From CAYQQU01 sp964419545 (GTDB lineage Bacteria > Bacteroidota > Bacteroidia > Chitinophagales > Saprospiraceae): a stretch of 64,000 nucleotides of DNA. Shown here piece after piece: positions 60,196 to 64,000 of the stretch. Every line of letters starts with the position of its first letter. Positions within the stretch are counted from its first letter, which is position 1. The notes under the pieces are model-generated. The model saw only the letters and a program-made list of their open reading frames with translations, made no database searches and was not told the DNA's origin. The stretch lies in assembly GCA_964419545.1 (NCBI GenBank), contig CAYQQU010000006.1, positions 62,001 through 126,000 of the forward strand. Reading direction: 5' to 3'. Both the position numbers and the translations under genes were made by a program.

Positions 60196-62163
60196 TCAAT
60201 CGCGCAGCAACAGTATCTCTCCGGAAAAAACATCTTCGGCGCCGTCAAAAAAGCGGACGCGGGCGAAATAAAGATAAATGCCCGGGTTGGCCGGCTCGCC
60301 GGCGATGCGCCCGTCCCAACCGGTGGCCTGGTCGTTGAGTACCGCACCTTCGGAGACAAACACTTTACTTCCCCAGCGATCGAAAATGCTCAATTCGAGC
60401 AACTCGGCCGCTATTTTCGATTGCGGAAAAAAATAATCGTTGATCCCGTCATTATTGGGGCTGAAGGCATTCGGAAAATAGACGTTCCGCTCGGGGAAAG
60501 CCCGCAACAGCAACTCGTCGGTCAGCGTGCAGCCCTCCGCATTCCGGACGGTCAGCGTGATGCGCTCGTCGCTGACCACCGTAAACTCCGGGTTGGGGCA
60601 ATCCAGGCAACTCAGCTCCGATTCGCCTGCCACTTCCCATCGCCGGCTCGTCACCGGCGCGATGTTGGTCTGATAAACCAGCCGGACGCGTTCCCCTACG
60701 CTTCGCTCCAGGTCCGGGCCCAGCTCCAGGGTAAGGCCGTCCGGCCGGCCGGCAACCACGATGGTGTCGGAAAAATCGAAACACGCGCCCCGCGCTTCCA
60801 GCCAGTAGGGGCCGTCCTGGGTGACCGGTAATACTGCTTCCCTACTTCCCGTACTCCACAGGTATTCGTCGGCGGGGAACGGCAGCCCCAGAAAAACGGT
60901 GTCGCGATTACAAGAGTACCGCAGGTAATTTTCCAGTTGCAGGGTGTCGGGATCGACGATAGCCAGGCGATTGGGGTCTGCTTTTCCGGGCAAGGCGGCA
61001 TCGTCCGACAGGAGGGGATTGCCCAGCGCCCGCGGCAGGTTGGTCAGGGAAGCCTGCGTCTCGTAGATCTGCCCCGGTTCGTCGGGTACGCGCACGCGCA
61101 ATACGGTGGTGTTTAGCCCCAGGACGATATCCATACCGCTCATCTCGAAAAGGTTGGAGCCGACGCCGCTGTCGATATCTCCCAGGTCCGAGCCGTTTTC
61201 GACGATCTCCAGGATCTCGAAGCCGGGCGGCAGGGCGTCCCGCAACACCAGCCCGAGGCGTCCCTGGCCGGTGTGGTTGACAAAATCGTAGCGAATGAGC
61301 ACTTCTCCGCAAGGAGGCGCCACCGGCGGGGTGATCGTGCGATTGAATTGCACGGAGTACGGGCAGGAACAGCCGTCGCCGTTGCGGCCGTTGGGACCGC
61401 TTTGCAGCCGCCCGGCGCCGCCTTCAAATTGTTGCATGAGGAAAAAGTCGCCCAGCACGAGCCCGCCGTCGCGATCGCCGAAGCTGTACAACTGCCCGTC
61501 AATACCGAAAAACAAAGCCTCGATATTGGGCGCCACCGCGGAGAAGGCGTAGGTAGAGACCGTACCGCCCCCGATGGTCACCAATTGGCGGCGGTTCTGG
61601 TCGAATCCATAGGTCACACCCAGGAACGGCCCGGTCGCAAAATCGGAGAGGGCGACGTCGAGGTTGCTCACCACGGACCCGACGCCGGCATAGTGATTGG
61701 GCCCGAAAAGGTCAATACTCTGAAATTGTACATCCTTGCCGGATACGGGGTCCCGGCCGATCACCCGCAGCGAAGTCCCTCGCGTATTGACCGTTCCCCC
61801 GTAAAAACGCAGGTTGGTATCCAGGTTTTCGGGAACACCGAGCCGGGTGACAACGCCAAGGGCGTCGATGCGCAGCAATTCGTGGGTCAGAAAATCCAGT
61901 GCGTAGAGGTATCCGTCCTGGATGCTGTATCCCAGCGCAGTGAGGTAGGCGCTCGGATCGCTCAGCGGGATCGTCTCGAAGGTAGCCGACGGACCGGCTG
62001 TGTCGAGCTGCACCCGGTAGAGCTGGCTGACTTCCCCGTTGCGCATGGAAAGAAAAAGGCTGCCGTCACAGGGCCAGGACGCGCCCTGACCGCACACGGA
62101 AGGGGCCGTACCGAGCAGCACTCCCCAACCCAACAGCAAGGTAAAAAGTCGAACCATCGTCAT
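60196..62163 (-). CDS. Secreted protein with propeller-like N-terminus and CHU_C (T9SS type B) domain
   Basis: 655 residues. Signal peptide TLLLGWGVLLGTAPSVCGQ; the third codon is also Met and could start the protein. Residues ~30-250 are a repeat-rich beta structure ('GEVSQLYRVQL', 'SIQDGYLYALDF') similar to DUF6923-type propellers. The middle holds 'YDFVNHTGQGRLGLVLRDALPPGFEIL', a DUF11-like module, then an Ig-like segment. The C-terminal 95 residues ('VYFPNAFSPNNDGINDYF ... IFDRWGSKVF ... GWDGRIAGEP') are the gliding-motility sorting domain. It is probably surface-attached. Role unknown. Confidence 0.88.
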   Translation of the reverse strand: MTMVRLFTLLLGWGVLLGTAPSVCGQGASWPCDGSLFLSMRNGEVSQLYRVQLDTAGPSATFETIPLSDPSAYLTALGYSIQDGYLYALDFLTHELLRIDALGVVTRLGVPENLDTNLRFYGGTVNTRGTSLRVIGRDPVSGKDVQFQSIDLFGPNHYAGVGSVVSNLDVALSDFATGPFLGVTYGFDQNRRQLVTIGGGTVSTYAFSAVAPNIEALFFGIDGQLYSFGDRDGGLVLGDFFLMQQFEGGAGRLQSGPNGRNGDGCSCPYSVQFNRTITPPVAPPCGEVLIRYDFVNHTGQGRLGLVLRDALPPGFEILEIVENGSDLGDIDSGVGSNLFEMSGMDIVLGLNTTVLRVRVPDEPGQIYETQASLTNLPRALGNPLLSDDAALPGKADPNRLAIVDPDTLQLENYLRYSCNRDTVFLGLPFPADEYLWSTGSREAVLPVTQDGPYWLEARGACFDFSDTIVVAGRPDGLTLELGPDLERSVGERVRLVYQTNIAPVTSRRWEVAGESELSCLDCPNPEFTVVSDERITLTVRNAEGCTLTDELLLRAFPERNVYFPNAFSPNNDGINDYFFPQSKIAAELLELSIFDRWGSKVFVSEGAVLNDQATGWDGRIAGEPANPGIYLYFARVRFFDGAEDVFSGEILLLRD

Positions 62164-62210
62164 TGCTCATTTTCTGAACCCGCAATGGGCTGAATGTTAT
62201 ACAGGCCCGC

Positions 62211-64000
62211 TCAATTGACCGGCTTCGGCGCCGGCCGAAGAACGCGTACGCCTTGGTTGTTGCGCGCCACCAGGATGGCATTTTCCCCGGCAATACGGAT
62301 CGGTGCAAAGCCGCGCACTTCTCCCTCCAGGCTAAGACCGGAGGCCAGCGGGGAAAGCGGCCGGAAGCCCCGACCCGGTGTTCCTTCCAACAGCAAACCG
62401 TAGCTCGCATCGTAGCGTCCCACTTCCGGTTTTGCGCCGTACAAGTTGCCCCCGAGCAGCAGGTCGATCCGCCCATCCCCGGTGACATCCTTCGCCAGCG
62501 CCGCATATACGGGTGCGAACTGCGCCTCGGCGGGCAGCGCCTGCAGATCGAAGACGCCGTCGCCCCGGTTGTACAACACGGAGGTCGCCATCCATTCGGC
62601 CTTTTGCACTACCGACCGCGACAATTGTTCCGGTGTGAAGTAATCCTCGATCGTCTGCTCCGCAAAATTCTCGTACTTAAGATACTGTTTTTTCAGCGAA
62701 GGCAATTGCATGACGAGGTTGTGGCGCAACACCAGCGGATAGGTTCCCTGGCCGTCAAATACGCTGATGATTTGCTCTACCGTGCCGTTTTGATCAAAAT
62801 CGTTGACGTGCATCACCACCGGATGTTCCGGTGTAGCGCGGAAGCGGGAATTCAAGCCGTGGTTGCCCGCCAGCAGATCCGTACGGCCGTCGCCGTCGAA
62901 ATCCCCGGCGATCAGGCAATGCCACCATCCGCGGGCGCCGGCCAGCCCGGCGGCTTCGGTGATATTGGTGAATCGATTTTGTCCTTGTTTGCTTTCGTTG
63001 CGGAAAATCAGGACAGGCATCCACTCGCCCGCCACTGCCAGGTCGAGGTCGCCGTCGCCTTCCAGGTCGAACCAGCAGGCGCTCGTGAAAAGGCCGCGTT
63101 TTTTGAGTTCGGGGGCCCATGTTTTCGTTACGTCGGAAAAATTCCCGGCGCCGTCATTCGCCAGGAGGTAGCCGTCGGCGGGCACGCCATAGACGAACGG
63201 GCGCTGCCGGGCGCCCACGAAAAGATCGATATCCCCGTCGCCGTCGAAATCGGCCGGGGCCACGCAGCCGGTGCTCTCGAAGCGGCCGGCCGGGAGGATT
63301 TGCCCGGAACGCGTCAGGCCGCCGCGGCCGTCATTGAAATACAAGCGGTCTCTGAGGCCGGAGGAGGTGTTGGGCACCTCATTGCTGCCGGCGGCGGCGT
63401 AGAGATCGAGGTCGCCGTCGCCGTCGGCGTCAAAGAAGGCGGCCGCGACGTCCTCCGTCAGTTGATCCGCTGCAAAGACGGCGGTGTTCGACGCCCGAAA
63501 ACCGCCGCCGGGCAGTTGCAGCAGCAAGGCCGAGGGCTGGTCTTTGGCGCCCCCCAGGAAGATATCCTCCCGGCCGTCGCCGTTAACGTCGGCCACGGCC
63601 AGAGCGGGTCCTTCCGTCGATCGCATGTGGTACAACAACCGGTCGCGGTCGAAATCGACGAAAAAGCTTTCCCGGTGATCGTATTCGATGCGCGCCTCAT
63701 CCGTAATATCCTGCAAAACGGGACCGGCGAGCGGCAATGGCGGATTGCTGCCCAGCTTGGCGCCGGCCTCGGCCTGCGCCACTCGCAAGGTCTGGTCGGC
63801 CGCTACCTCCTGCAGAACGGTAACCGCCCCGTCAGGCCACTCCACGACCACCGTATCCACCTTTTCCGCTCCTCCCAGGCCGAAATGCGGCCGGTAATCC
63901 ATGGAAGATTGAAAGCCGCGCATAGGCATGTGTTCGAGGTACTGGGAAGTATCGCCGACGAAGAGGGTTATCTTGGCGCCGAGCGCCTGCGAATTATCGC
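62211..64000 (-). CDS. VCBS-repeat/UnbV protein, 5' end beyond the window
   Basis: About 596 residues are present; the frame stays open to base 64000, so the true N-terminus is outside. The first visible part is a UnbV module ('GAKITLFVGDTSQYLEHMPMRGFQS ... RPHFGLGG ... VVVEWPDG'). VCBS/FG-GAP repeats with 'ADVNGDGREDIFLGGAKDQ' and 'ADFDGDGDIDLFVGARQR' follow, and the end 'ENAILVARNNQGVRVLR' parallels the C-terminus of the paralogue at 56280-59588. It is presumably a surface lipoprotein of the same type. The two paralogues bracket the plug gene, the SusC remnant and the CHU_C gene, which suggests a locus derived by duplication and deletion around a SusC system. Confidence 0.88.
   Translation of the reverse strand, partial: DNSQALGAKITLFVGDTSQYLEHMPMRGFQSSMDYRPHFGLGGAEKVDTVVVEWPDGAVTVLQEVAADQTLRVAQAEAGAKLGSNPPLPLAGPVLQDITDEARIEYDHRESFFVDFDRDRLLYHMRSTEGPALAVADVNGDGREDIFLGGAKDQPSALLLQLPGGGFRASNTAVFAADQLTEDVAAAFFDADGDGDLDLYAAAGSNEVPNTSSGLRDRLYFNDGRGGLTRSGQILPAGRFESTGCVAPADFDGDGDIDLFVGARQRPFVYGVPADGYLLANDGAGNFSDVTKTWAPELKKRGLFTSACWFDLEGDGDLDLAVAGEWMPVLIFRNESKQGQNRFTNITEAAGLAGARGWWHCLIAGDFDGDGRTDLLAGNHGLNSRFRATPEHPVVMHVNDFDQNGTVEQIISVFDGQGTYPLVLRHNLVMQLPSLKKQYLKYENFAEQTIEDYFTPEQLSRSVVQKAEWMATSVLYNRGDGVFDLQALPAEAQFAPVYAALAKDVTGDGRIDLLLGGNLYGAKPEVGRYDASYGLLLEGTPGRGFRPLSPLASGLSLEGEVRGFAPIRIAGENAILVARNNQGVRVLRPAPKPVN

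Overview
The window is about 64 kb of moderately GC-rich DNA from a member of the Bacteroidota, most likely the Saprospiria (a Lewinella- or Phaeodactylibacter-like bacterium). The evidence is the set of secreted proteins with type IX secretion (T9SS) C-terminal sorting domains of both the short type A and the gliding-motility (CHU_C, type B) kind, stand-alone TonB-plug and SusC-like remnants, long VCBS/FG-GAP proteins, the near absence of Shine-Dalgarno sequences, and several TAnnTTTG-type -7 promoter boxes. The genus is inference. No rRNA, tRNA, CRISPR array or intact insertion sequence was seen.

Layout. 1-13.5 kb (all minus strand): a DUF4914 P-loop protein, a conserved hypothetical, a seven-repeat FG-GAP protein, a TIGR03032 protein, a macro-domain protein and a 2363-residue repeat-rich surface protein. 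13.6-15.5 kb: a small AT-rich insert holding a BglII-like restriction endonuclease and an MT-A70 adenine methyltransferase, next to a MITE-like repeat and twin palindromes. 15.5-31 kb: dnaE, a HAD hydrolase, a lectin-like T9SS protein, a UMF1 transporter, a rimK-deacylase pair, an outer-membrane/lipoprotein pair, and DUF2279, DUF2157 and DUF4197 proteins. 31.5-39 kb: a P1 peptidase with a MobA-like nucleotidyltransferase, two thioredoxin-fold proteins, an aldo/keto reductase and a BNR-repeat protein. 39-44.3 kb: a signalling cluster made of an RsbW-like HATPase fused to a GNAT domain, a STAS protein, a sigma-54 response regulator without a DNA-binding domain, a LOG-family protein, and an acyl-carrier-like protein lacking its attachment serine with a companion. 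44.4-56 kb: an M20 amidohydrolase, a methyltransferase, a DASS transporter, a vanadium-haloperoxidase-like lipoprotein, a GH97 glucosidase, a large putative secreted metallopeptidase and a second aldo/keto reductase. 56-64 kb: two VCBS/UnbV proteins, a plug-only TonB lipoprotein, a SusC C-terminal remnant and another CHU_C protein.

The most distinctive features are intergenic: a MITE-like family with terminal repeat TAACCCGGATTATTCATGG (two full copies and three fragments), a 164-bp palindromic element with shorter relatives, an inverted-repeat element that supplies the last nine codons of a methyltransferase, and a (GGGTGT)n tract able to form a G-quadruplex upstream of a transporter. Among proteins, the signalling cluster at 39-44 kb has several key residues or domains substituted or missing and is the best candidate for an undescribed system. 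The restriction-modification pair is the best candidate for recent transfer.
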